A stretch of DNA of 64,000 nt from Paradesertivirga superstes (GCF_037622515.1 NZ_JBBJCN010000004.1:186001-250000); one strand, 5' to 3'; shown: positions 1-9,490, counted from the stretch's first letter. Translations and numbers: made by a program. Notes: generated by a model from the sequence alone, not told the origin.

Positions 1-1
1 T

Positions 2-133
2 GAAAAGGAAATAAAGGAACGGAAAGGGCTATCCCCAGGGGCCGGTAAGGCCCATAAAGTAGCCCAGTTTTATGAAAAGAGCGTGTTAGTGGAATCGGTT
101 TATTGGAAGTATTCCATGGTGAAATACTGTTAA
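2..133 (+). CDS. 3' end of an unidentified gene, cut by the window edge
   Basis: Frame 2 of the plus strand is open from the first bases to a TAA at 131-133, giving 43 codons. The peptide is basic and ends in MVKYC. It would be the C-terminus of a gene that starts before the window and converges on the UpxY-like gene. I do not recognise the family, and 43 codons is short enough to be chance, although the peptide composition looks protein-like. Confidence 0.3.
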   Translation, partial: EKEIKERKGLSPGAGKAHKVAQFYEKSVLVESVYWKYSMVKYC

Positions 134-212
134 TCCTGGTTATTACAGAAATTCTTTAATTATAGCCTCATTAAGCCCTGAGAAGTAAAGCTATATTTTA
201 TTTTTATTATCG

Positions 213-767
213 TTAGTTTACCAAAACCAGGTTCGCCGCTTCTACCCTGCTCAATAAAGCGCATTCAAGATTATCAAGGACCATTAAAACGCTTTTTCCC
301 TGCACCTTAATCACATTGCCCTGATGGTTGGTGAAAATTCCGTTTTTAATACTCACCCGGTCACCTATCGAGATAGTTCTCATATCGACAACTTCTAAAT
401 CCGGACAATAAACGAGAGCATTTCTAATTTTATCTATTTCAGATTCTCTGATTTTTGCAGGTTTTCCCATATAATAGATGAAGTTTAACACCCCTAAGGT
501 TTGTCTTACTTTGAATTCTTCTCTACTGTGTATATTGACGAATATATAGGAACAAAATAAGGGCAGGTCCACAATCTTCTTCCTGTCGGCCCATTGATTT
601 TCAACTTTACGTACCGGACAAAAACTCTCTATCCCCTGGGATTGCAACTGAAGGTCAACTTTCTTCTCCCAACGCGGACGGGTGTAAATTACCATCCAAT
701 TCTTTTCGTTTATAGAATTATAAGTTGTTTTCGAATCTAAGAATGTGGTGTTGTCGGCAGTTTTCAT
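213..767 (-). CDS. UpxY/NusG-like transcription antiterminator
   Basis: This 184-residue protein is a specialised NusG paralogue that would associate with RNA polymerase and suppress early termination, typically in capsule or exopolysaccharide operons. The NGN domain is visible at about residues 23-115 (WMVIYTRPRWEKKV, then FCPVRKVE and the hydrophobic LPLFCSYIFVNI strand). A KOW-like segment follows at about 130-165 (GDRVSIKNGIFTNHQGNVI). The length and layout fit Bacteroidota UpxY proteins rather than the housekeeping NusG. It lies downstream of a Wza-like gene on the same strand and is followed, beyond its stop, only by a convergent gene end. It is therefore not at the head of an operon as UpxY genes usually are. 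The family call is firm; its target operon is not visible. Confidence 0.85.
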   Translation of the reverse strand: MKTADNTTFLDSKTTYNSINEKNWMVIYTRPRWEKKVDLQLQSQGIESFCPVRKVENQWADRKKIVDLPLFCSYIFVNIHSREEFKVRQTLGVLNFIYYMGKPAKIRESEIDKIRNALVYCPDLEVVDMRTISIGDRVSIKNGIFTNHQGNVIKVQGKSVLMVLDNLECALLSRVEAANLVLVN

Positions 768-1098
768 ATTTTCGAGTATTTAGTTATCAAATCGAGCAGG
801 TAATTAAAAAGCACAAGGCTTCGCCATCTCAGTTACATGAGTATTTTTTTAATTAGAATTTAATGGACTCAGATCATTGCAGAAATCAATGTAAGAGCTT
901 TTTTGATATCATGCTGGGCAGATAAAGCTTCGCTATCTCACTTACATGACCATTTTGTTTATTAGTAGTTTGAACTATAAACTACCAGGCAATAATTGGC
1001 GCTTAATTAAAAGCAGATTTAGAGTGTAATAAATGTGAGAACGTGAACTAAAATCTTTAAAATTATCAGACTTTTATTATGGTATCCTCATTAAAAAA
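768..1098. other. 331-bp gap holding a diverged direct repeat
   Basis: No coding frame is convincing here. The gap contains two copies of a roughly 39-bp element (818-856 and 927-965) sharing the core GCTTCGCnATCTCAnTTACATGA followed by an AT-rich tail. They are 109 bp apart and lie directly upstream of the UpxY-like gene, within what would be its leader. Confidence 0.5.
818..965. repeat. Pair of 39-bp direct repeats in the UpxY leader
   Basis: Copy 1 is at 818-856 and copy 2 at 927-965. They match over GCTTCGC, ATCTCA and TTACATGA, then share a T-rich stretch ending in ATTAG, with a handful of mismatches. A duplicated leader element in front of an antiterminator could be a processing or recognition site, but it could equally be a dispersed repeat. 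No function is established. Confidence 0.5.
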
Positions 1099-1866
1099 CT
1101 ATCTGCTGATCAATGTAGTTGCCAGCACTGCCACTGCAGATATTGTCGCTACAACCAAAGGCATTAATCTGTTATTTGGATTATATTCCAGAACTTTGGA
1201 TTTATCCGGTTCCACATAAATAACATCATTTTGTTTAAGGTAGAAATAGGGCGATTGAAATATCTCTTGTTTGTTTAAGTTCATTCTAACCATGGTACGG
1301 TTTCCATCCTCTTTTCTTATAACCAATACATTTTCCCTTTTCCCATAAGGGGTCATATCCCCTGCCATACCAAGTGCCTGAAGAAGGTCTACTTTTTCAT
1401 CAGATATTGTAAACGTTTGTGGTTTATTAACCTCTCCAATTACAGTTATTCTGAAGTTTAGAAAAGAAATATTCACAATGGAGTTTTTAACATATTTCTC
1501 GAGTTTTTTAGCGATCGCATTTTGGGCTTGTTCAAGAGTTAATCCCTTTAACACTGTACTACCGATAACAGGGAATTTAACCTCCCCTTTATTGTTTACC
1601 CTGTAGCCTTCTCTATCATGCTCAGAATTATTATTTTTTTGACTACTTGAGTTAAAAGCAAACAATACGTTTGATTCGGCACTCTGTGTGTTTACAGTGA
1701 TACTAAGCAAATCACTTTCTTGAATTTTTGGCTCAATTTCATTTAGAATTACAGAATTCTCGTTTGATCTTTCTTTAAGATCACTGAAGTAAACTAAGTT
1801 TCTTCTGGATGAACATGCACTTAATGCAATCAGGCATGCAGAAACAAGTATGTAGATATTTTTCAT
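1099..1866 (-). CDS. Wza-like polysaccharide export lipoprotein
   Basis: This is an outer-membrane/periplasmic polysaccharide export protein of the Poly_export/SLBB family. From the ATG at 1866 the protein (255 residues) begins MKNIYILVSACLIALSACSS, a lipoprotein signal with the lipobox LSAC. The alternative upstream start at 1911 would put 15 residues before it and is rejected. The Poly_export domain covers about residues 45-130 (ESDLLSITVNTQ, then GEVKFPVIGSTVLKGLTLEQA). An SLBB-like segment follows (ITVIGEVNKPQTF) and then DVIYVEPDK and a C-terminal hydrophobic helix (LVVATISAVAVLATTLI). The length is normal for Bacteroidota homologues. The usual partner Wzc-like chain-length kinase is absent next to it. 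Confidence 0.85.
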   Translation of the reverse strand: MKNIYILVSACLIALSACSSRRNLVYFSDLKERSNENSVILNEIEPKIQESDLLSITVNTQSAESNVLFAFNSSSQKNNNSEHDREGYRVNNKGEVKFPVIGSTVLKGLTLEQAQNAIAKKLEKYVKNSIVNISFLNFRITVIGEVNKPQTFTISDEKVDLLQALGMAGDMTPYGKRENVLVIRKEDGNRTMVRMNLNKQEIFQSPYFYLKQNDVIYVEPDKSKVLEYNPNNRLMPLVVATISAVAVLATTLISR

Positions 1867-2247
1867 CACTTCTGTAAATATGTCTGTGAATTGTATGATA
1901 AATTTACACACTATTCGAAAAGAAAAATCGATTTCCGGAGGTTGTTACATCAATTGTGAAATGTTTACAATCAAATTCACACAATAGTGAAAGTTTTTTT
2001 TACAAGCATCTTCAAAAGCAACTTTTAGTGTGAATCTGGCACTATTACATCGAAATAATTTAAAAATCAGTGTTGGGATTATTAAAATATCGAAGGAATA
2101 GAAGTGTTATTTTTTAACAAAAAAAATGTTGACAGGAACAAAGTTCACATCAACATCAGGTATTCTTTTTATTGAAAATAACCAGGTTGGTTAATGAGGG
2201 AGGATTGATAAATCAACTAATTCAACCGTGTTGAATTAGTTGATAGG
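1867..2247. other. 381-bp AT-rich gap with a hairpin at its distal end
   Basis: No gene is seen. The gap lies between the HTH regulator and the Wza-like gene and contains the perfect inverted repeat at 2212-2244. A small TTCAC/GTGAA inverted pair lies around 1976-1991, upstream of the lipoprotein start, and might be an operator. I could not identify a clear TAnnTTTG promoter box. Confidence 0.4.
2212..2244 (-). terminator. Hairpin just after the HTH gene
   Basis: A perfect 14-bp stem (ATCAACTAATTCAA at 2212-2225 with its complement at 2231-2244) encloses a 5-nt loop. It starts 3 bp after the stop codon of the HTH gene. There is no strong U-tract, so it is terminator-like rather than a textbook intrinsic terminator. 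Confidence 0.55.
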
Positions 2248-2610
2248 TTAGAGTGTAGCGGCCGATGGCTCAATGTTATTAATTAAGAAATTATTATGCT
2301 TTTCAAGCAGATTAATATATTTATTTCGCCAGTAATTGACCGATTCTAATTCATTTATCGCGGCACTATTATTTCCGTCTATTTGGGTATTTACTAGTGT
2401 CGACGAATCAAACATATCAGGAAACTCCACTGAAAAATCATGATGTAAAACTTCACCGATTTTATAGATTATTTCCCGACTCAGACTTTCCTGAGTAAAC
2501 CAATTATAGATTGATCGGCGGCTAACTTTAAGCTTCCTGGAAAGTTCGCTAATACTAATATGATTGCGTCGAATAACTAGTTCTACAATTTCACCTTTTT
2601 GCATAACCAT
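2248..2610 (-). CDS. Small HTH transcriptional regulator
   Basis: The 120-residue protein has an N-terminal helix-turn-helix at about residues 3-55. The helix SISELSRKLKVSRRSIYNWF is typical of XRE or transposase-like DNA-binding domains, and the following KIGEVLHHDFSVEFPDMF resembles small regulators near exopolysaccharide genes in Sphingobacteriaceae. The remaining half is polar and has no recognisable ligand domain. A second ATG two codons later is equally possible. It probably influences the polysaccharide genes beside it. The DNA-binding call is firm; the regulon is unknown. Confidence 0.7.
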   Translation of the reverse strand: MVMQKGEIVELVIRRNHISISELSRKLKVSRRSIYNWFTQESLSREIIYKIGEVLHHDFSVEFPDMFDSSTLVNTQIDGNNSAAINELESVNYWRNKYINLLEKHNNFLINNIEPSAATL

Positions 2611-3495
2611 TAATTTAAATTGTTCAAAAAATTCATTAAATAAGACAATAAAAGCGATTTACATTGCTTTTATCATGTAGATATCATCCAACAACTTTTT
2701 GACTTTATTGAATAGTTAGGAATAAGAAGAGTACATAGATAGTTTTTAATTTCCGATCGGAATTGGAGGGATGTAGAGCGTGATTTCATATTATTTAAAA
2801 TTGAGTGATAGATTCAGTTTGTTCAGTTAATGATAGTCTTAGAGCATAATCTCTTAAAAAATATCATTTTATCATCGCTTCACGTGACGATTTTCTGAGG
2901 TTTTCGGATTGTTGTACTCATAGCTTAATATTTAAATGTCTGATGTAGAATATAAATATCCGAATCTGTGAACATGTGAAGCCTGATGTAAATTAACCTC
3001 GATCCTGATTCTCGTCAATATCAAAAAATCACAACTAATAGACAATCAGTGACTTACAAAATCATCAAGTATCGTTCTAAGTAATTAGATATCATTTAAC
3101 CTCAACAATACATAAGTTAGGTTGTGTGAAAACCTGTAAAGGGCGAATATTTAGAAAAAAACCGTTTATTATAACCATGAATTTCCATTTCAGAGAAATT
3201 CTATACACTTATTGAATAGTTTAAGTTAATTTTAACTCTTAAAAAGAAAAACCACGAGGAGATTTCACATGTAAAAATTTTTCATTCTCAGTAACAGACA
3301 AGTTACCCAGCAGAAAAAAATATATAACTAACTGATTGTCAATTTATACACAACCATATGTAATGAATTTTAATCATTTTTTAAACAGATCAAAAGCTTA
3401 ATCTGCAGAAGTTCTCAGAAAATTAATATAGCCCCAATTCTTCAGGAAGCAATTAATGTTTTACGATGGGAGTATTATAATTTAACGAGACAAGC
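2611..3495. other. 885-bp AT-rich region without recognisable genes
   Basis: No reading frame on either strand looks coding. The sequence is clearly more AT-rich than its neighbours and has no obvious repeat, tRNA or mobile-element ends. It separates the polysaccharide-export fragment from the utilization locus and probably contains the promoter of the HTH gene. Beyond that I see nothing specific. Confidence 0.45.
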
Positions 3496-5800
3496 TCAAT
3501 TGATTACAACCACATCCTTTTTTCTGCTTTCAGGTAAAATTCTCAATAATGCTACCTTTCCATCTTTCAAAATCACTTCCACCGTAGTTTGATAAGGTGC
3601 ATGTAATTTAAAATGGACATCCTTTTGTTTTGGCCATGCTGGAAATACATATATTTTCTTTCCATCGGTCTGTATTAACATTTCCTGCAAACCGATCATA
3701 CCAGAACCTCCCCAGTTATGATCGGGTGTCCAATCAAAGCCCGGACCCCAAAATGCAGGAAAACGCCGGCCTGAATCTTTAAGTTTTAAAACGTTAAGCT
3801 CCATCGCATCTTTGCTTAAACCCAGCCGTGCAGCAAAAATATTATCCTGCTTCCAACCGACGTGACTTCTGAACTTTATCACATCCTTATCGTATTTATA
3901 GGTATTAATAGCAGTATCAAGCCCTGGCCTGCCAATTCCATATATCCCCCACGGAAAAACAGGATATAATTGAGGGCTTTCTGTATTATTAATTCTCTCC
4001 CATAGCTTAGCCGGAGAAATGGTAGGTTTACCGTCAAATTCCCTGAAACTGATTGGTGGAATACGTTTTAGCATTGTTTGCCATCCCTGCCTTTTTTCGT
4101 CAGTTAAATAAGACCCCGGAAGCTCAAGTAAACGTGTAACAACCGTTTTCAAACCTGCAATGGTCGACGTTGCATTATATGCCATTTTATATGTTTCGGC
4201 AGCAGAACCCGGATAAAGAATAAGATGACCTCTCTCATCAAACGTTTTGCTTCCTCTTTGTTTCGCTAGGTATTGATAATGTTCATTAAAAAAGGTCAGG
4301 CAACTTTCAATAAAAGGAATATATTCTTTAATATCTCTGCCAGCGTATCGTTCCGTTTCCAGCATCATCATACAAAATTCGAGCACCGTGTCCCATTCGT
4401 ACTCTAGCCAGGCATTATGTTCCATGCCTTTATCATAATCAGCCGGTCTTTTCGAGTTATATTCTGCAGGATTTGGAAGGCCGAAATTTTCGAGTTGCTC
4501 CGTAAAGCTTGCTCCCTTATGCTTCCAGTAAAATTCGCTTCTCAGTTCCGCATTTTTAAGCATCTGCACATAAAACCTGAACTGGGGCTTCATCAAATCA
4601 AAATCGCCACTTCTAAGCATTGGCCAGTATACTAATCGCTGGTTTTGAGCTGTATGAGTTCCCCCGCCCCAATTCCGAAAATCGGGTGTAAACTTTAAAG
4701 ATTCGTTTGTTAATGAGGGATCATAGGTAAATAAACCACCATTAAATTTTGTCGGATACTTGCCAAATGCATTGCAGCCTAACATATAGCGGAATAACTG
4801 GTAATTTTTCCCAACCTGCCATTCTTCAGATTCTGATCCGGCATTCTGATCAATTAGAATGAAGCTTCTTTGCCAATATTCATTCCACCATTTCTGCGAT
4901 TTAGTTAATGTCTGTTTATAATTATTTTTAGTGAGAGCAATGTTCTTTTGCAGAGCTGATCGCCAATCTTCTGCTGAAGACTGAGCTGTATGAAGATTTA
5001 AACTAAGCTTTTGAGAGCGCGTTGGCTTACTGCTTTTTAAATTCCAGCCCTTAAAATCAGTATCAATATACTTCCCTTCGCTATTACCTGCCGGAATCAT
5101 ATTATCTCCCCGAAGCAATCCTCCAAAAATGAGATCTTTTAAAGGGTTGAAAAGCTGAGATTTTACAGCATCCATTCCCTGCTGTTTTACGGTCACATCA
5201 AAAACGGTTTCTGGCTGGTTCTGATGATAAAACAATACCCCATTTTCCTGAAAAGCAATTACATCCTTTAATGTTTTCACTTCGGAAGGTGGTGCAAACT
5301 TGTATGAATTTGCATTATTTTCCGACCCTTTTACTATTCTGTCGTTAAACCTCCAACTTTCGTATACTGCGGTAGTTATCAGTGGTTTATTACTATTAAC
5401 TTCAACGTTTACAACAGGATTATGCACGTCGACCCATAGTTTAATTTCTGAAGATAAATTGCCTTTTGTAGCATTGATCTTAACATATCCATCCTTTAAA
5501 ACCAGCTCCTGTTTAAAGGAATCACCGTTTTCAAAAGGATTCGGAGACAGTTTCAAGCGAATGCGGCCCTGTTTAAGCAAGGTGTTATTTTCATCAAAAG
5601 TGCCACTTCGAGAGACGTAGAACAAAATCTCATTATTTTCTACCCATACATTTAAACCGATGTCTCCGCCGCCACAGGGCATAGATTGAGAGGCATCTTT
5701 ACTTTGTGTCAGCCAAACCGGATTAAATTTATCCAGCTGCGGCTGAGCATTGGCTGTCAAATTGAGCAGGATGAGAAATAGTATTACAGATCTTTTCAAA
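3496..5800 (-). CDS. DUF5703-domain secreted protein, probable glycoside hydrolase
   Basis: A secreted protein of about 767 residues. The N-terminal part (NPVWLTQSKDASQSMPCGGGDIGLNVWVE, then FYVSRSGTFDEN and LKLSPNPF) matches the DUF5703 N-terminal domain. The remainder resembles the alpha-helical barrel of GH95-type enzymes (NWGGGTHTAQNQRLVYWPML, later GSAAETYKMAYNATST and PGFDWTPDHNWGGSGMIGLQEML). Substrate is unknown; a terminal plant sugar is likely from context. The open frame extends to a GTG at 5859, but that extension is encoded by an intergenic repeat-like sequence. A TTG at 5800 gives a normal signal peptide, KRSVILFLILLNLTANAQ, and is preferred. It is the last gene of the series that begins with SusC. 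Confidence 0.75.
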
Positions 5801-5817
5801 TTGTTGTTCTTTTTATG

Positions 5818-5953
5818 ATTAACCCTCACCCGCCTTTGCGCTTTTTTTGACTTGCGCACCCTCTCCCCAAGGTGATGAGTTTGGGTGTATTAAATTGTAC
5901 TATTACTATTCATTTTTAACAAATGTATTTCGTCTCCTCTCCCTGGAGAGGGT
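5818..5953. repeat. CCCTC/GAGGG intergenic repeat
   Basis: The stretch contains AACCCTCACCCGCC, CACCCTCTCCCC and then CCTCTCCCTGGAGAGGG (a hairpin at about 5937-5953). A similar AACCTCACCCGCC occurs at 41851-41863, just upstream of another gene. These look like degraded copies of a dispersed palindromic repeat rather than gene-specific sites. Confidence 0.45.
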
Positions 5954-5966
5954 TGAGTGACACTCC

Positions 5967-7388
5967 TTACCAGTCATCCGTTCTAAACGAACTTGCAGGT
6001 AATCCTTCCGTGCTAAACAAATCACCTACAACAAAATCTTTAAAAGCATAGCGCACCGCAACAGGTTCTTTTACCATAGCGGAAGATACAGAAACGGAAC
6101 TCCCGTTTACGGTAGCTTTTGCAGGGTAAAATACTTTATCTGAGCCAGCTATCTCGAAGGTATTCATTTCTTTACTGAAGGACGTTAATCCATTAGCGGC
6201 ATTGTTAAAACTAACGGTAGCCACATCACCACTAACGGACAGTGATTTATATAATGGACTGGCAGAACCAAAACCTTTAAATGAATAAGTATTTGTCAAA
6301 GCCAGAAGGGCTAGTCGTTTCCCAACCACTTCTTTGTTGGCAGGATGTATCATATTTTCTTCTCCCGCATCCAATACTACAGCCATAGCAGAATTAGGAA
6401 TTTTGGCTAAAGATTTACGTTGGGCATCACGCAGGTATGCCGAATTAAACTTACCTCCTTTATTGTAAGGCGGAAGCTGTGCATAATTGTAAGGAGCTAT
6501 CTGCACGTAATAAAATGGAAAATCTCCCTGCTTCCACAGGGACCGCCATTCTTTCACCATCGCCGGAAACATTTCTTCATATTTGTCCGGTCGCTCATAG
6601 TTTGATTCTCCCTGATAAAAAATCGCCCCTTTTATTCCGTAACCTGCAGTTGGATAGAGCATTCCGTTATATAACGTTGTGGGAGTGCGGCTTACAGCTT
6701 TAATGGTATCTCCTTTTGCAGGAATTTTAACCTCAGGAAACTGTTTTAAATTTTCAGGAGACATCCATGCTTCAACAAATGAGCCGCTGTAACTTACATT
6801 GATCAAGCCAACCGGCACGTCGAGCATTTCATATAGCAGGCGCCCGAAATAATAACCGGTAGCACTAAAATTAGCTATTGATTCAGGCTCAGCAGTCTTC
6901 CAGACAGATGGTTTGCTATTTTGCTGTAATTCTGTGACAGATGAACGCGGGACCGTATACACGCGGATCCTATTATTTTTTGATTTCAGAATGGCGTCAT
7001 TCGAACCCAATATCGGTTGTCCCTTAAAACCTTTCAAAGGAACTTCCATATTAGACTGGCCACCGCAAATCCAGACCTCCCCTATTAAGACATTTTTTAA
7101 TATTAGAGGCTTGCCATCACTTACTGTCAATTCATACGGGCCTCCGGCCGAAGGTGTATTCACTTTTATCATCCACTTTCCTGAATCATCAGCTTTAACA
7201 GAATAGCTTTTCTTATTCCATGAAGTGATTATTTTTACAGTTTTACCGGCACCTGACCATCCCCAAACAGGCGCCTGAGTATTCTGCTGAAGCACCATAT
7301 TATCTGTGAATAAAGAGGCAAGTTTTACCTGGGCATCTGTGGATAAAGAAATTAAAAGGCAAAGTATAAAGACTGCTATGTTCTTCAT
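5967..7388 (-). CDS. Sialate O-acetylesterase-like SGNH carbohydrate esterase
   Basis: This secreted esterase (473 residues; signal MKNIAVFILCLLISLSTDAQ) should remove O-acetyl groups from glycans in the periplasm. The family's N-terminal beta domain (LFTDNMVLQQ, APVWGWSGAGKTV) precedes the SGNH core. GEVWICGGQSNME carries the nucleophile Ser112, followed by VSYSGSFVEAWMS, IKGAIFYQGESN and IHPANKEVVGKRLA with the catalytic His. In plant-glycan loci this family generally deacetylates sugars other than sialic acid, so the name reflects homology only. Its start lies 10 bp after the BASS transporter gene, suggesting co-transcription. Confidence 0.88.
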   Translation of the reverse strand: MKNIAVFILCLLISLSTDAQVKLASLFTDNMVLQQNTQAPVWGWSGAGKTVKIITSWNKKSYSVKADDSGKWMIKVNTPSAGGPYELTVSDGKPLILKNVLIGEVWICGGQSNMEVPLKGFKGQPILGSNDAILKSKNNRIRVYTVPRSSVTELQQNSKPSVWKTAEPESIANFSATGYYFGRLLYEMLDVPVGLINVSYSGSFVEAWMSPENLKQFPEVKIPAKGDTIKAVSRTPTTLYNGMLYPTAGYGIKGAIFYQGESNYERPDKYEEMFPAMVKEWRSLWKQGDFPFYYVQIAPYNYAQLPPYNKGGKFNSAYLRDAQRKSLAKIPNSAMAVVLDAGEENMIHPANKEVVGKRLALLALTNTYSFKGFGSASPLYKSLSVSGDVATVSFNNAANGLTSFSKEMNTFEIAGSDKVFYPAKATVNGSSVSVSSAMVKEPVAVRYAFKDFVVGDLFSTEGLPASSFRTDDW

Positions 7389-7398
7389 AATAATTTTG

Positions 7399-8727
7399 TC
7401 AAATGGTTTTTGGTGTTACGACTAAATCATTTTCTGTTAGCTTTTTTGCAGCTTCCTCTTCCTTGAACGACTGCTTTCTCCAGTAATTGGCAAGGATAGA
7501 GCCCGAAATATTCATCCATGGACTAAACACCGCAGCAGCTAAACCAACTGTCCCTAATTTGCCCATAGAACCGGCCAGACCAGACGCCATACCACCGTTT
7601 TGTAGTCCCACTTCAAAAGCGACGGTTCGTGCTGAAGGCTTATCCATGCCAAACCAGCGACTCAGATAATAACCAAAGAAATAACCGGCAGCATTATGGA
7701 TTACAGAGGAAAGGAAAAGAATCAATCCAACTTTCAAAAGATTGTCGCGGCCCGCTGCTGTTGTAACCGTGGTAAAATACACGATGCCAAACATGCTTAC
7801 ATAGGGCATTAGATCGTCCAGGGTATTAAACTTTAATGTGGCCAGATGATAAAATAAGCCCACTAATACAGCCCCGGCAAAGAAGCTTAAGATTTCGACT
7901 GAATGCTGAGCTTCTACCGAAAGATTTTCGCTGATGGCTGTCCATAAGCCCAAAGGAAGTGCAATAAGCCATACTGTGCAGATAGCCGAGATGATTTTCA
8001 TTTTTGTCCAGCCTTTAGGTGAAGCCGTTTTTAAATAGTCGTGTATAAGTGCTGCTCCGATAGGTACAATTACAATTTTTATAATCTCCATCATCATGTT
8101 GAGGAACTTAATTTCTATCAGGGTTCCTGCCAGAAGTTTCATGAGTAAAGGCGTCATAAAAGGAGCAATAAGCGTGGCCATTGCAGTTACAGTAACTGAT
8201 AAGACAAGGTTTGCCCTTGCTATGTAAACCATCACATTTGAGGCTAATCCGCTTGAACATGAACCGATAAGGATGATACCTGCAGCAATTTCGGTTTCGA
8301 AATGAAACACCTGGGTTAACAACCATCCCATTATGGGCATGATTGAAAAATGACATAACAAACCAATAAGAACACCCTTGCCAGTACTTGCCAACCCTGA
8401 AAAATCTTTGAGACTCATCTGGATACCCATCCCAAACATTACCAGCTGCACAACCAGAAGGATTAACCATTTGTTACGCAAGTCAAAATCGCCCCATTTT
8501 AAAAAGGCTGCGGGATAAATCATCCCAGCCACTACCGCTGTAATAATCCATGCGGTATACTGGTAATTTGCAAGAGCGGGAATCACACCTATTCCAATCG
8601 AAGCTGTTACGGCAAAAGTCACTGCAGCAGGTTGCCAGATAGCTGAATTTTGGGTAATTAGGCCAAAAACCAGCAGTAAAAGTGATATAGCACTTATACC
8701 GAGGCACAGTTTACGAATTTGTTTCAT
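7399..8727 (-). CDS. BASS-family transporter (bile acid:sodium symporter-like)
   Basis: An inner-membrane protein of 442 residues with about ten hydrophobic helices. The BASS signature region LIGSCSSGLASNVMVYIARANLVLSVTVTA and the later FEVGLQNGGMASGLA are visible. Two extra N-terminal helices precede the conserved core, which begins at about residue 90 (LLVVQLVMFGMGIQMSLKDF). BASS members import organic anions with sodium. It starts 1 bp after the racemase-like gene and two genes from the sugar-acid kinase and RuBisCO-like protein, so a branched or short sugar acid is a reasonable substrate guess. Family call firm, substrate inferred. Confidence 0.85.
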   Translation of the reverse strand: MKQIRKLCLGISAISLLLLVFGLITQNSAIWQPAAVTFAVTASIGIGVIPALANYQYTAWIITAVVAGMIYPAAFLKWGDFDLRNKWLILLVVQLVMFGMGIQMSLKDFSGLASTGKGVLIGLLCHFSIMPIMGWLLTQVFHFETEIAAGIILIGSCSSGLASNVMVYIARANLVLSVTVTAMATLIAPFMTPLLMKLLAGTLIEIKFLNMMMEIIKIVIVPIGAALIHDYLKTASPKGWTKMKIISAICTVWLIALPLGLWTAISENLSVEAQHSVEILSFFAGAVLVGLFYHLATLKFNTLDDLMPYVSMFGIVYFTTVTTAAGRDNLLKVGLILFLSSVIHNAAGYFFGYYLSRWFGMDKPSARTVAFEVGLQNGGMASGLAGSMGKLGTVGLAAAVFSPWMNISGSILANYWRKQSFKEEEAAKKLTENDLVVTPKTI

Positions 8728-8728
8728 T

Positions 8729-9394
8729 TTATTCTTTAGCTAAATCAGCAATATGTTGAACCGCCAGTCCGGGACTGGCAAGAATTGGCACCGTCTTATC
8801 TGCTTCCGGCAAAGTATCTACTACTCTGGCCATTGATGCCTGAGCCAGCACAATTACATCCACCTCCGCAGAAAGTTCAATTAATGCCTTTGCTACCATA
8901 CTATCATGCTTTTCAGTATCACCACTCATTAAAGCTTCGAAAGCCCCTTCACATAAGCGGGATGTTAATTCAATTTCTTTACCTGCCGCAAGAGCTCTGC
9001 GGCGAACCAAATCGCTTGTAGGCTCCAGAGTGGTTGGTAATGTTGCGATAACGCCAATTTTCCTTCCGCTTTGAACAGCAATATCTGCCATTGCCTGATC
9101 GACGCGTAAAACAGGAACATTCGTAAGGGCAGCTGAGGCTTCAACAGCAGATCCGATAGAAGAACAAGTGACCATGATAAAGTCTGCACCTGCCGCTTCT
9201 GCTGAACCCACATAGTTTACAACACGACGGGCTGTAGTACTGGTCAATTCGTTTTTTGCGATAACATCTTTTATTAGACTGTCGTCCACGATATTAAATA
9301 CGTTTACGCCCGGAAGATAATCGCTGCACAATTTTTGAAATACCGGAACCAGGGTTGCGGAAGTATGGATGAGACCTAAAGTTTTTATTTTCAT
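8729..9394 (-). CDS. Asp/Glu racemase superfamily protein lacking the second catalytic Cys
   Basis: This cytoplasmic 221-residue protein has the two-domain fold of the Asp/Glu/hydantoin racemase family. The first catalytic region is present (FIMVTCSSIGSAVEAS, with Cys77). At the second, where two-base racemases have a GCT motif, it reads VIVLAQASMARVVD with no cysteine. It is therefore unlikely to be a classical amino-acid racemase. One-cysteine members of the superfamily include decarboxylases and isomerases. It sits between the DUF1537 kinase and the BASS transporter, so a step on a sugar-acid intermediate is inferred. The start ATG gives the expected MKIKTLGLIHTSATLVP beginning. Confidence 0.75.
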   Translation of the reverse strand: MKIKTLGLIHTSATLVPVFQKLCSDYLPGVNVFNIVDDSLIKDVIAKNELTSTTARRVVNYVGSAEAAGADFIMVTCSSIGSAVEASAALTNVPVLRVDQAMADIAVQSGRKIGVIATLPTTLEPTSDLVRRRALAAGKEIELTSRLCEGAFEALMSGDTEKHDSMVAKALIELSAEVDVIVLAQASMARVVDTLPEADKTVPILASPGLAVQHIADLAKE

Positions 9395-9413
9395 ATGTTT
9401 TTATATTAGCTAT

Positions 9414-9490
9414 GAAGGCACGGAGGCACAAAGTTTTTTAATTGTTTTATTTAAAGTTATCGGCCACAAAGGCGCGAAGGCACAAAGTTT
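9414..9490. repeat. GGCACAAAG direct repeats
   Basis: Two near-identical 23-bp copies occur at 9414-9436 and 9468-9490, built from GAAGGCAC/GAGGCACAAAGTTT units. They lie in the gap between the kinase and the racemase-like gene. This looks like a dispersed intergenic repeat. Confidence 0.5.

Noticed and set aside
8108..8470. A 120-codon minus-strand frame inside the BASS transporter gene
   Set aside because: It is an alternative frame of a transporter whose own frame has clear family motifs.
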